From Candidatus Hydrogenedentota bacterium (GTDB lineage: Bacteria > Hydrogenedentota > Hydrogenedentia > Hydrogenedentales > SLHB01), in contig PWNM01000570.1 of NCBI GenBank assembly GCA_003557825.1, positions 1-6,832 of the forward strand: 6,832 nucleotides of DNA, given 5' to 3'. Positions 1-6,577 of this stretch are shown piece by piece. The translations under genes and the position numbers were made by a program. Under the pieces are notes generated by a model. That model saw only the letters and a list, made by a program, of their open reading frames with translations. It did not search any database and had not been told where the DNA came from. The number at the start of each line of letters is the position of its first letter. Position 1 is the first letter of the stretch.

Positions 1-848
1 GGGATGTCAACGAATCCAAGCTGGCCAAGATCATTCAGGCGGCGCCGGTCCCCGCGACCGACGAACGCATCCAGGCAGCCGGCGCGATACCCGGTTATGC
101 CCCGCCCATGGGGTTGGATCCCGAGAAGGTACGAGTCGTTGTTGACCACACCATCGAAACCTCGAATAACCTGGTCACCGGGGCGAACGAAACGGACTAC
201 CACTTCAAAAATCTCAACCTTGAGCGCGATCTGCCCAATTTGGCGCCCGTTGATATTCTTGAGGCAGCCGAAGGAGACGGGAGTCCCGATGGCAACGGCA
301 CGCTGGTGTTTAAGCGGGGCATCGAAGTGGGGAACATTTTCCAGCTTGGCACGAAGTACACCGAGGCCATGGAAATGACCTACAACGACGAGAGCGGCAA
401 GGCCCGCGTGCCCATCATGGGATGCTACGGTGTCGGAGTAGGCCGGCTGATGAGTTCGGTCATGGAGGCCTGCCACGACAAGTACGGTCCCATCTGGCCC
501 CTATCGATTAGCCCGTGGCAGGTCCATCTCAATGCCCTGAAGATGAGCGCCGAAGGGGTCCGTGATGCTGCCGAAACGCTGTATGACGAGCTTCAGGAGG
601 CGGGAATCGAAGTCGTCTACGACGATCGCGATGCCCGGCCCGGTTCGCAGTTTGCCGATGCCGATTTGCTCGGCATTCCGGTCCGCCTAATCGTTAGCGA
701 ACGGAATCTGAAAGAGGGGAACATCGAATGGAAGCGCCGCGACACCGGTGAGACCGGGACGTTGCCCATGGCGGAGGCGGTATCGACTGCGCGGCAGTGG
801 ATTGCCGATGCCATGGCGGCGTTGAATGCTACTGCGGATGCCCTATGA
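1..848 (+). CDS. proS: Prolyl-tRNA synthetase, C-terminal half (5' end outside window)
   Basis: This class II aminoacyl-tRNA synthetase charges tRNA-Pro with proline in the cytosol. The reading frame is open from base 3 and gives 281 residues before a TGA stop. Fragment residues 1 to about 92 match the end of the bacterial insertion (editing) domain, with DVNESKL near the left edge and a VTGAN stretch. The catalytic core resumes at GSPDG (residue 93) and continues through RGIEVGNIFQLGTKY to class II motif 3, MGCYGVGVGR (residues 139-148). From PWQVHL (residue 171) to the end is the anticodon-binding domain, including DDRDARPGSQFADADLLGIP. Bacterial ProRS with the insertion domain is usually about 570 residues, so roughly half lies outside the window. 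The C-terminus is complete and no frame break is seen. The stop overlaps the next start by ATGA, which suggests co-translation with the methyltransferase gene. The assignment is secure. Confidence 0.97.
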   Translation, partial: DVNESKLAKIIQAAPVPATDERIQAAGAIPGYAPPMGLDPEKVRVVVDHTIETSNNLVTGANETDYHFKNLNLERDLPNLAPVDILEAAEGDGSPDGNGTLVFKRGIEVGNIFQLGTKYTEAMEMTYNDESGKARVPIMGCYGVGVGRLMSSVMEACHDKYGPIWPLSISPWQVHLNALKMSAEGVRDAAETLYDELQEAGIEVVYDDRDARPGSQFADADLLGIPVRLIVSERNLKEGNIEWKRRDTGETGTLPMAEAVSTARQWIADAMAALNATADAL

Positions 849-2089
849 CACCGTCTACCGATTCGCAGACCCATGCTGAACTGCGCCATGCCTTGGTGCG
901 GGAACTCCGAGAGAGAAACTACATCCAATCGGAGCCGGTTGCCGAGGCGATGTCGCGAACGCCGCGGCATTGTTTCGTGCCCGATGCATCTCCTGAGGAG
1001 GCGTATACAGACACGGTTATTGTTACGCATTTCGAAGGCGACCAACCTGTCAGTTCGTGCTCCCAACCGGCCATTATCGGCATCATGCTCGACCAACTCG
1101 CCCTCGAACCGGGCCATCGGATCCTCGAGATTGGCGCAGGCACGGGATATAACGCCGCGCTCATGGCCGAACTGGTCGGTCCGACGGGGTCCGTGACGAC
1201 CATTGATGTGGATCCGGTGATCGTGAGCGAAGCGCGTGAACGACTGGCTGCAGCCGGTTATCCAAGCGTACGGGTCATCCTTGGCGACGGCGGATTTGGG
1301 TATGATCCGCATGCGCCTTACGATCGCATTATCCTTACGGTAGGTACCCGCGATATTCCGCTGGCATGGTATCGTCAACTGCGCCGAGGCGGGCGTATGG
1401 TTGCGCCCCTGGCCGGACGCCATGGCGCGCAGGTATCCGCTGTTCTCATTCGGACGAATGCTGGCTTTCAAAGCGCAGGACTCGAACCCTGTGGGTTTAT
1501 TTCGTTGCGTGGCAGTTTTGGCGATCAGGACTCCGTTACGGTAATCGGGCCGGAGAACCGTCTTCGGGTCATCCACGGTCCAGAGACCGAATTCCAGCCA
1601 ACCCGCGTTGCGAAATGGCTGCAGGATAGGGGAACCGAACGCACGATCCAGCCGGAGCTGACTTCGCGGCAGCTCCAATTCGGGCTGGCGTGGTGGCTCG
1701 AGGCCCATGCTCCTGGACTATACCGCGTGCGCGGCGAAGGCGAACCAGTCGTACGGGGCCGCCTACCGGCATTGCGTCGTCTCGGCGCCGCAGCGGCAGA
1801 AACCATTGGGGTCGTAGCGCCCGATGGCCTGTGTCTTTTTGCTCCTCCCCAAGGGAGTGACGCGAGTAGCGATGCTCCCCTTGTCCTTAAAACGTTTGGT
1901 CCCGGCAAGTCAGCACCGGATGCCGTTGAACAGGCCATGCAACAATGGCGTGCCGCGGGGAGTCCGATCGTCGATGCGCTAACGATAAGCGCAGTCCCCA
2001 ACCGCTTCATGCCCGATACGTTGCCCGAAGGACTACCCGTTCCGGGGCACTTTAGCACCTTCTATTATGCATGGACGGCTGGTGATTAG
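845..2089 (+). CDS. Protein-L-isoaspartate O-methyltransferase-like protein with C-terminal extension
   Basis: This is a SAM-dependent methyltransferase of the PCMT family, 414 residues from the ATG at 845. The family methylates isoaspartyl residues in damaged proteins. The N-terminus has the family pattern (EPVAEAM, then RHCFVP), followed by a serine-rich SSCSQP where the family has its active-site serine region. SAM motif I is ILEIGAGTGYNAA from residue 93, an acidic IDVDP follows, then GDG at 147-149 and DRIILTVGT from 160. Canonical PCMT proteins are about 210-220 residues, so residues from about 220 to the end are an extra domain of unknown role. That part includes a WLEAHAPGLYR stretch and a TFGPG segment. 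Extended homologues exist in several phyla, and some extended PCMT-like enzymes modify peptides rather than repair proteins, so repair is not proven. The 845 start is preferred over a GTG at 797 because the family N-terminus begins just after it and it overlaps the proS stop. No clear Shine-Dalgarno is seen, which fits translational coupling. Confidence 0.9.
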   Translation: MTPSTDSQTHAELRHALVRELRERNYIQSEPVAEAMSRTPRHCFVPDASPEEAYTDTVIVTHFEGDQPVSSCSQPAIIGIMLDQLALEPGHRILEIGAGTGYNAALMAELVGPTGSVTTIDVDPVIVSEARERLAAAGYPSVRVILGDGGFGYDPHAPYDRIILTVGTRDIPLAWYRQLRRGGRMVAPLAGRHGAQVSAVLIRTNAGFQSAGLEPCGFISLRGSFGDQDSVTVIGPENRLRVIHGPETEFQPTRVAKWLQDRGTERTIQPELTSRQLQFGLAWWLEAHAPGLYRVRGEGEPVVRGRLPALRRLGAAAAETIGVVAPDGLCLFAPPQGSDASSDAPLVLKTFGPGKSAPDAVEQAMQQWRAAGSPIVDALTISAVPNRFMPDTLPEGLPVPGHFSTFYYAWTAGD

Positions 2090-2502
2090 TCTCCGGTGAC
2101 CGTTACCACGATTTCGCGGTTTCGAGGCTTGATGTCGCATTCAAGATGGAACAACTGCTGCCAGGTGCCCAACACCAGATTCCCATCACGAACCGGAACG
2201 GTAATGGACGGTCCAAGCAACGTCGCCTGAAGATGGGAGTGGCCGTTGCCGTCGTGCCAGGCTCGCTCGTGGCCATAGTCGCGGCTCGGTGGAATCATCC
2301 GGTCGAGTAGCTTGGGCAGGTCTTCTTCAAGTCCCGGTTCAAATTCGATTGCCCCGAGGGCGCCCGTGCTGCCAATGTTGAACACATGGCAAATCCCCGT
2401 TTTGATACCGGCTTGCTTTACTACCTGTCGCACCTGCTCGGTAATCTCATGCATCTCTCCGTGATTGTTTGTGCTTACGGAAAAGGTATCTTGATGGGTC
2501 AT
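2086..2502 (-). CDS. YjbQ / UPF0047 family protein (secondary thiamine-phosphate synthase type)
   Basis: This small cytosolic protein of 138 residues has the full length and conserved blocks of the YjbQ/UPF0047 family. An HGEMHEIT segment at residues 14-21 leads into the first helix. A GSTGAL segment (44-49) precedes the acidic EFEPGLEEDL stretch. The histidine-rich signature DGNGHSH is at 84-90, followed by LLGPS, then GTWQQ (112-116) and LECD (120-123). Some members show weak thiamine-phosphate synthase activity, but the physiological role is not settled, so no substrate is assigned. The start ATG (2502-2500) is supported by AAGGAG on the minus strand (plus positions 2510-2515), 7 bases upstream. 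The gene faces the methyltransferase gene tail to tail, and the two stop regions overlap by 4 bases at 2086-2089. It diverges from the oxidoreductase operon across a gap of about 240 bases. Confidence 0.93.
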   Translation of the reverse strand: MTHQDTFSVSTNNHGEMHEITEQVRQVVKQAGIKTGICHVFNIGSTGALGAIEFEPGLEEDLPKLLDRMIPPSRDYGHERAWHDGNGHSHLQATLLGPSITVPVRDGNLVLGTWQQLFHLECDIKPRNREIVVTVTGD

Positions 2503-2509
2503 TTTGGTG

Positions 2510-2515
2510 CTCCTT
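2510..2515 (-). promoter_or_regulatory. Ribosome binding site of the YjbQ-family gene
   Basis: On the minus strand this reads AAGGAG, a strong Shine-Dalgarno match, with 7 bases between it and the ATG at 2502. It fixes the start codon of the YjbQ-family gene. Confidence 0.8.
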
Positions 2516-2525
2516 GTGATATATA

Positions 2526-2544
2526 CTGTTGAACAGCTCCGGAG
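2526..2544. repeat. Two adjacent short palindromes upstream of the YjbQ-family gene
   Basis: CTGTT-G-AACAG is a perfect 11-base inverted repeat at 2526-2536. It is followed at once by the perfect 8-base palindrome CTCCGGAG at 2537-2544. They lie 24-42 bases upstream of the YjbQ-family start and downstream of the candidate minus-strand -10 box, so they would fall in its leader or act as an operator. Palindromes this short also occur by chance, and no regulator gene is adjacent. Confidence 0.3.
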
Positions 2545-2569
2545 AAGCCTGCTCTTTTGACTATGCCCT

Positions 2570-2597
2570 AGTGTAACGAAAATGATCGATAAAGCAA
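2570..2597 (-). promoter_or_regulatory. Candidate sigma-70-type promoter for the YjbQ-family gene
   Basis: On the minus strand there is a TTGCTT hexamer (plus 2592-2597), a 16-base spacer and a TACACT hexamer (plus 2570-2575). The matches to consensus are 3 of 6 and 4 of 6. The position, about 70 bases upstream of the start codon, is reasonable. The match is weak and not unique in this AT-richer gap. Confidence 0.28.
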
Positions 2598-2659
2598 TAC
2601 TTTTTTATGCTGCTGCCCCAGTCAGGCGTTGAGCGATTCAAGCATGATTCGGATTTTGT

Positions 2660-2688
2660 TTGCGTCTGGACGGGAGGGTGATTAGAAT
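2660..2688 (+). promoter_or_regulatory. Candidate sigma-70-type promoter for the oxidoreductase-aroB gene run
   Basis: TTGCGT (2660-2665) is separated by exactly 17 bases from TAGAAT (2683-2688), which matches the -10 consensus at 5 of 6 positions. Transcription would start near 2695, leaving a leader of about 50 bases before the ATG at 2745. This is the best promoter-like pair upstream of the four-gene run, but the -35 half matches only TTG, so it is a prediction. Confidence 0.42.
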
Positions 2689-2705
2689 ACCCGAGAAACC
2701 TGTGT

Positions 2706-2718
2706 AGCACGTGGTGCT
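2706..2718. promoter_or_regulatory. 13-base palindrome just downstream of the candidate promoter
   Basis: AGCAC-GTG-GTGCT is a perfect inverted repeat with 5-base arms and a 3-base centre. It begins 18 bases after the candidate -10 box and ends 12 bases before the ribosome binding site at 2731-2737. That position would suit a repressor operator or a small leader hairpin. The arms are short and there is no second copy in the window, so function is only suggested. Confidence 0.3.
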
Positions 2719-2744
2719 CAACGACAAAAGAAGGGGGATTGAAG

Positions 2745-3779
2745 ATGGCAAGTAAAATGCGCGCGGGCGTAATTGGGTGTGGGGCGATTGCAGAGCATCT
2801 GCATGTGCCGGACTATATTCTGTGCCCGGAGGCTGAATTGGTTGCGCTGTGTGACACGGTGCAAAGCAAAGCGAAGGCATTGGCTGACAAATGGGCTCCA
2901 GCCGCAACGGTCTATACCGATTACAAAAAGATGCTGAAGGATGCGGAGCTGGATTGCGTAACGGTAGCATTGCCGAATTTTCTGCACGGTTCGGTCTCCA
3001 TCGACGCACTCAAAGCGGGCTGCAATGTGCTCGTTGAAAAACCGATGGCCACCAGCTCTGACGAAGCCAAAAAAATGATCGATGCCGCCAAAAAGGCCAA
3101 AAAGCTACTCATGGTCAATCAGAGCCAGCGGCGATTCCCTGCGCACCTAAAAGCCAAGGAAGTGTTGGACAGCGGCATCATGGGGAAGGTGTTGCATGTA
3201 ACCGCCATGTTCGGTCATGCGGGACCGGAGTTCTGGAGTCCCACGGGCAAGTGGTTCTTCAAGAAGAAGGAGGCTCGTTTTGGCGCCATGGCCGACCTCG
3301 GCGTTCACAAGGCGGACCTGATTCGTTATCTCACAGGCAAGGAGATCTCCGAAATTTCGGCGTATTACACACGTCTGGAGAAGAAAAACAGCGACATCGA
3401 GGATAACTTCGTTTCGTGCCTTACGTTTAACGACGGTACGGTTGGTACGTTGTGCGCATCATGGACCGTGAAAGGCATGGAAGCCAACTACACCATCTTC
3501 CATTGCGCAAACGGTACGTTGCGGGTATGCGAACTGCCGGGGCAACCGCTGGTCGCCAATTTGGTTCATCCTGAATGCACGATCAGCTTCGAAGTTCCGC
3601 CGCCTGTAACGAATTACGAAGGCGGATGGGGCCTTGATGTGAGCGGCGCATTTATCCGGGCCTGCCTGGGCAAAGAAGAGCCCTTTGCATCGGGTGAGGA
3701 AGGCAAAAAATCACTCGAGGTTGTGTTGGCGGCCGAAAAGTCGGCAGACACCGGCCGCTCAGTAAAACTGAAACACTAG
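2745..3779 (+). CDS. Gfo/Idh/MocA family NAD(P)-dependent oxidoreductase
   Basis: This is a cytosolic sugar- or cyclitol-type dehydrogenase of 344 residues, the usual family length. The N-terminal Rossmann domain opens with GVIGCGAIAEHLH (glycines at 11 and 13). It continues with a VALCD segment, where an acidic residue at the end of the second strand usually binds the ribose of NAD(P). The family signature EKP is at 98-100, with Lys99 expected to be catalytic. The second domain carries DLGVHKADL (Asp184, His188, Asp191), the family D-x-G-x-x-H-x-x-D pattern. No twin-arginine or other signal peptide is present, unlike many exported relatives. The substrate cannot be told from the sequence. 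The ATG at 2745 is chosen because AAGGGGG at 2731-2737 lies 7 bases upstream; a TTG at 2739 is too close to that site. The stop is 12 bases before aroB, which suggests shared transcription. Confidence 0.94.
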   Translation: MASKMRAGVIGCGAIAEHLHVPDYILCPEAELVALCDTVQSKAKALADKWAPAATVYTDYKKMLKDAELDCVTVALPNFLHGSVSIDALKAGCNVLVEKPMATSSDEAKKMIDAAKKAKKLLMVNQSQRRFPAHLKAKEVLDSGIMGKVLHVTAMFGHAGPEFWSPTGKWFFKKKEARFGAMADLGVHKADLIRYLTGKEISEISAYYTRLEKKNSDIEDNFVSCLTFNDGTVGTLCASWTVKGMEANYTIFHCANGTLRVCELPGQPLVANLVHPECTISFEVPPPVTNYEGGWGLDVSGAFIRACLGKEEPFASGEEGKKSLEVVLAAEKSADTGRSVKLKH

Positions 3780-3791
3780 TCAGAATTTACC

Positions 3792-4892
3792 ATGAAGACC
3801 TTAACTGTGGCGTTGGGCGACCGCTCCTACCCCATCCGGGTGGGAGCGGGCGCTTTGGACGCGTTACCAGAAGCGTTGTCGCGGCTTGAGGCCAAAGGCT
3901 CCGTGGCCGTTTGCACCGACTCCAATGTGGGGCCGTTGTATGCCCAGCGCGTGAATGAGCTGATCGCCGATGCGGGTCTTAGGCCGGTGACGTGTGTGAT
4001 GCATGCGGGTGAAGCCAACAAACGACTTGCCCGTATCGATGAGTTTTGCGGTCAGTTCCTCGCCGAAGGGCTCGATCGTTCCAGTATTGTCGTCGCCTTG
4101 GGCGGCGGCGTCGTGGGCGATGTGGCCGGGTTTGCGGCGGCCTGTTATATGCGCGGCGTTCGGTTCGTCCAGATTCCCACCACCATTGTGGCCCAGGTGG
4201 ATTCTAGCGTGGGCGGCAAGACGGGCGTCAATCATCCATTGGGTAAAAATACGATAGGCGCGTTCCATCAGCCAAGTGAAGTGATAATCGATCTGACCTT
4301 GTTGGATACCTTGCCCGACCGCGAGCTTAAAGCGGGATTGGCCGAGGTTATCAAGCATGGCGTCATCGCAGACGAGGCATTGTTTGCCTATATGGAAACC
4401 CATCGCGACGCCATTCTCAGTAAGGATCTGGAGGCGTTGATCTATCCCATCGAGCGATCCTGTGAGATCAAGGCGGAGGTCGTTGCTGCGGACGAACGGG
4501 AACAGGGCCTGCGGGCCAATCTAAATTATGGCCATACCTTCGGGCACGGCATTGAAGCGGTGAGCGATTACACCCGCTTCCTACACGGTGAGGCGGTTGC
4601 CTTGGGCATGCACGCAGCCGGTGCGCTCGCTCAGGAGCTGGGTCTTGTTGATACGGCATTCGTCGAGCGCCAGCAGGCATGCATCGAAGCGTACGGATTA
4701 CCGACCTCCTGGTCGGAATTGCCCGTCGATGCAACGCTCGAAGCCATGCGCCGCGATAAAAAGGCGCGTGCGGGAACTCTGAAGTTTATCGTAGCCGACC
4801 GAATGGGGCATGTGACCCATCGGACGGATATTACCGAGGAGCAGGCACGGGCGGCGCTCAGCGCACTGTGTCGAGAACCAGCGGGAGCGTGA
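3792..4892 (+). CDS. aroB: 3-dehydroquinate synthase
   Basis: AroB converts 3-deoxy-D-arabino-heptulosonate 7-phosphate (DAHP) to 3-dehydroquinate, the second step of the shikimate pathway, using NAD and a divalent metal in the cytosol. The protein has 366 residues, normal for bacterial AroB. The nucleotide-binding loop GGGVVGDVAGF is at 104-114. PTTIVAQVDSSVGGKTGVN follows at 129-147 and contains Lys143. The metal ligands expected for the family are Glu185 (in AEVIKHG), His248 (in NYGHTFGH) and His265 (in LHGEAVA), and all are present. These motifs fit true dehydroquinate synthase better than other sugar-phosphate cyclases. It starts 12 bases after the oxidoreductase stop with only a weak ribosome binding site, and ends 2 bases before the TPR gene. 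No other shikimate gene is visible in the window. Confidence 0.97.
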   Translation: MKTLTVALGDRSYPIRVGAGALDALPEALSRLEAKGSVAVCTDSNVGPLYAQRVNELIADAGLRPVTCVMHAGEANKRLARIDEFCGQFLAEGLDRSSIVVALGGGVVGDVAGFAAACYMRGVRFVQIPTTIVAQVDSSVGGKTGVNHPLGKNTIGAFHQPSEVIIDLTLLDTLPDRELKAGLAEVIKHGVIADEALFAYMETHRDAILSKDLEALIYPIERSCEIKAEVVAADEREQGLRANLNYGHTFGHGIEAVSDYTRFLHGEAVALGMHAAGALAQELGLVDTAFVERQQACIEAYGLPTSWSELPVDATLEAMRRDKKARAGTLKFIVADRMGHVTHRTDITEEQARAALSALCREPAGA

Positions 4893-4894
4893 CC

Positions 4895-5719
4895 ATGGCA
4901 TTCGGCGGTGAAGATGCGGAAAGCTATTACGACGAGGGCGTAACGGCAAGCATGCGGGGCGACATCGAGCGCGCCATCGAGTGTTTCAACAAAACCCTCG
5001 AACTCGACAAAGACTTCATCAGCGCCTATCATCAGTTGGCCAAATGCGAAATGCGCAAAGGTCGGTTTGAACAGGCCATTGCTCTCCTCGAACGGGTCAT
5101 CCGGGCCAAGCCCAAACAGATACCGCCTCGCCTCGATCTCGGCCATGCCTTGCTGCAAACAGGTCGGACAAAAGAGGCACGGCGTATCTTTCAAGAGGTC
5201 TCGAATGTAGAACCGGCCAACAGCCGGGCTCTGCTGGGTCTCGCCGAAACGGCCTTTCAGGAAGGAAGCTGGAAGGAAGCCATGGAGCTTGCGGGGCAAT
5301 CCCAGGCCATCAGCGGTCCGAATTTTACCGCGTTATACCTGCGCGGACGGGCGGCCCGGCTTGCGGGCGACCTGGTCACGGCCCAACAATGTCTGGACGA
5401 CGCTGACAAACTCCTGGGGCAATCCATCGAACTTACTCCCGATCAACCCGAAGGCTATTTTCTGCGTGGGGAGGTGCATTTTGCCAAGGAGCATTACGCG
5501 GCGGCCCTTGACCATTTTCGGTCATCCTATGAACGAGCCAGCGAGGGACGGGTGTATACTGCCTATGGCATGCCGTTTCGAAAACTCGACCTGTTGATCA
5601 AACAGGGGCTTTGTCTTCAACGGCTTGATCGCCGCGCCCAGGCTCGGGAAATCGGCGAGCTTGTTTTGGAAAAAGATCCGGACAACAAGCTTGGGAAAGC
5701 GCTGAAGGAATTGGACTAA
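4895..5719 (+). CDS. TPR-repeat protein
   Basis: This 274-residue protein consists almost wholly of tetratricopeptide repeats, helical hairpins that usually mediate protein-protein contacts. Repeats are visible at roughly residues 8-40 (RGDIERAIECFNKTLELDKD), 42-74, 76-108, 110-142 and 144-185. Two further, less regular units run to the C-terminus, which ends in KDPDN and a short charged tail. No signal peptide, membrane segment or enzymatic domain is seen, so it is probably cytosolic. The ATG at 4895 is chosen because GGGAG (4883-4887), inside the end of aroB, lies 7 bases upstream and the first repeat starts right after it. An upstream ATG in the same frame at 4868 would overlap aroB and add residues unlike a TPR. 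The gap to aroB is 2 bases, implying coupling. The partner is unknown; the next gene product is the obvious candidate. Confidence 0.9.
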   Translation: MAFGGEDAESYYDEGVTASMRGDIERAIECFNKTLELDKDFISAYHQLAKCEMRKGRFEQAIALLERVIRAKPKQIPPRLDLGHALLQTGRTKEARRIFQEVSNVEPANSRALLGLAETAFQEGSWKEAMELAGQSQAISGPNFTALYLRGRAARLAGDLVTAQQCLDDADKLLGQSIELTPDQPEGYFLRGEVHFAKEHYAAALDHFRSSYERASEGRVYTAYGMPFRKLDLLIKQGLCLQRLDRRAQAREIGELVLEKDPDNKLGKALKELD

Positions 5720-5728
5720 TCTGGTGAC

Positions 5729-6376
5729 ATGACAGACGTCAATCTGCAACTGGTGCGTGAATGTTTTGAGCTCAATGTGTTTCGGGTGCTCACCAATTGG
5801 CAACAGGAACCGTGGCGCAACCATGCCGTCGAGCGAAGCCCCCAGTTGTTTGTTGAAAACACCGCTGAGACATCTCCGCGTGAGCTTCCCTTTCAACTCA
5901 ACGCCCACGATATCGCCTACATTGACCGCGCCGTGGTGCATGTTCGCGCCTGGCATGCAGACCGATTCTATCCATCTGTGATCGAGTCCAGTCCTGTGCT
6001 GTCCAGATTCGAAGCAAGTGAAGCGGCCACCATCGCGCAGCATGTGTTTGACGGCAGACCCTATAAGACATTGCTTGTGCTCTCGGAGCTTCCTGTCTCG
6101 CGCGATCAACGCAGCAGGTCATTGGGCCTATTGTCGGAAGCGGGGGTGGACCATATCATCGAATTTCGTTATGTGCTTCAGGATATCCTCGAGCGCGTGA
6201 GCGTCAACTGCAACTATACCGCCTCACCCACGCTTCAGACCCTGCGATTGCTTAAACGATATAAACTCGTTCGAAACCAGCAACTCGAATTCGCTTTTCG
6301 AATTGATCCGCCGGCCCCCCCGACGCCGCCTGTGGTCGATTCGCAGGAAATTCCATCGGATGAGGCCGACGAGTAA
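5729..6376 (+). CDS. Uncharacterised protein, last gene of the aroB run
   Basis: I do not recognise this 215-residue protein. It begins with a helix-like segment (RECFELNVFRVLTNW). It then has a mixed region with an IAYIDRAVVHVRAWH stretch, and a strand-helix-strand pattern around KTLLVLSELPVSRD and GVDHIIEFRYVLQDILERV. A basic segment (LRLLKRYKL) follows, and the protein closes with a proline-rich, acidic tail of about 25 residues that looks disordered. No signal peptide or membrane segment is present. The alternation of acidic residues with predicted strands faintly recalls a nuclease-like alpha/beta fold, but no catalytic motif can be pointed to, so this is speculation. It starts 9 bases after the TPR stop with a weak GGTGA ribosome binding site. 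Codon use looks like that of its neighbours, and the tight spacing makes a real gene very likely. Confidence 0.82.
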   Translation: MTDVNLQLVRECFELNVFRVLTNWQQEPWRNHAVERSPQLFVENTAETSPRELPFQLNAHDIAYIDRAVVHVRAWHADRFYPSVIESSPVLSRFEASEAATIAQHVFDGRPYKTLLVLSELPVSRDQRSRSLGLLSEAGVDHIIEFRYVLQDILERVSVNCNYTASPTLQTLRLLKRYKLVRNQQLEFAFRIDPPAPPTPPVVDSQEIPSDEADE

Positions 6377-6415
6377 TGCAGAACGTAGTCATCATCTATC
6401 GATGTGACCTATTAT

Positions 6416-6420
6416 GGAGG
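6416..6420 (+). promoter_or_regulatory. Ribosome binding site of the 48-codon small gene
   Basis: GGAGG is a full-strength Shine-Dalgarno core, 10 bases before the ATG at 6431. It is the main reason to treat the short ORF after it as translated. Confidence 0.6.
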
Positions 6421-6430
6421 GCCTAACGCC

Positions 6431-6577
6431 ATGTATCAGAACACGCCGGACCACAGTGGCTTCAGCATCGACTGGGGAGGCCTTTTCGGCAGCTTTTGGG
6501 ATAACACGCTCCGGTTCTTCGAAGAACTGGGGAACCTTGTGGGATATCTGTTTGGTATGGTCACGAGCATTTTCTAG
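6431..6577 (+). CDS. Putative small aromatic-rich protein, 48 residues
   Basis: This short ORF encodes 48 residues and ends in TAG. It is preceded by GGAGG at a suitable distance and starts 54 bases after the stop of the previous gene. The polar N-terminus (MYQNTPDHSG) is followed by a hydrophobic, glycine- and aromatic-rich stretch with two Trp and seven Phe residues. This includes WGGLFGSFW near residues 15-23 and LVGYLFGMV near 36-44. The last part is hydrophobic enough to associate with a membrane but short for a confident transmembrane helix, and the middle could form an amphipathic helix. I recognise no family. An overlapping frame from an ATG at 6414 is also open for 56 codons but has no ribosome binding site and an arginine/serine-rich composition. 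The ORF may be real, but at this length chance cannot be ruled out. Confidence 0.5.
   Translation: MYQNTPDHSGFSIDWGGLFGSFWDNTLRFFEELGNLVGYLFGMVTSIF

Noticed and set aside
617..1708. A 363-codon open frame on the minus strand across the end of proS and most of the methyltransferase gene.
   Set aside because: It lies fully antisense to two genes with unambiguous family motifs. Its translation is rich in Arg, Ser and Pro without any domain pattern, as expected of a shadow frame in GC-rich coding DNA.
2503..2744. The divergent intergenic gap examined for a small RNA, riboswitch or attachment site.
   Set aside because: Apart from the short palindromes and promoter-like hexamers listed, no extended stem structure, tRNA-like fold or direct repeat was visible.
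4631..5299. A 222-codon open frame on the minus strand across the aroB-TPR junction.
   Set aside because: It is antisense to the end of aroB and the first TPR repeats, has no ribosome binding site I can see, and shows no recognisable motif.
5522..6109. A 195-codon open frame on the minus strand opposite the end of the TPR gene and the unrecognised gene.
   Set aside because: The plus-strand gene has operon-like spacing and better coding character. The minus frame crosses a gene boundary and has no supporting signals.
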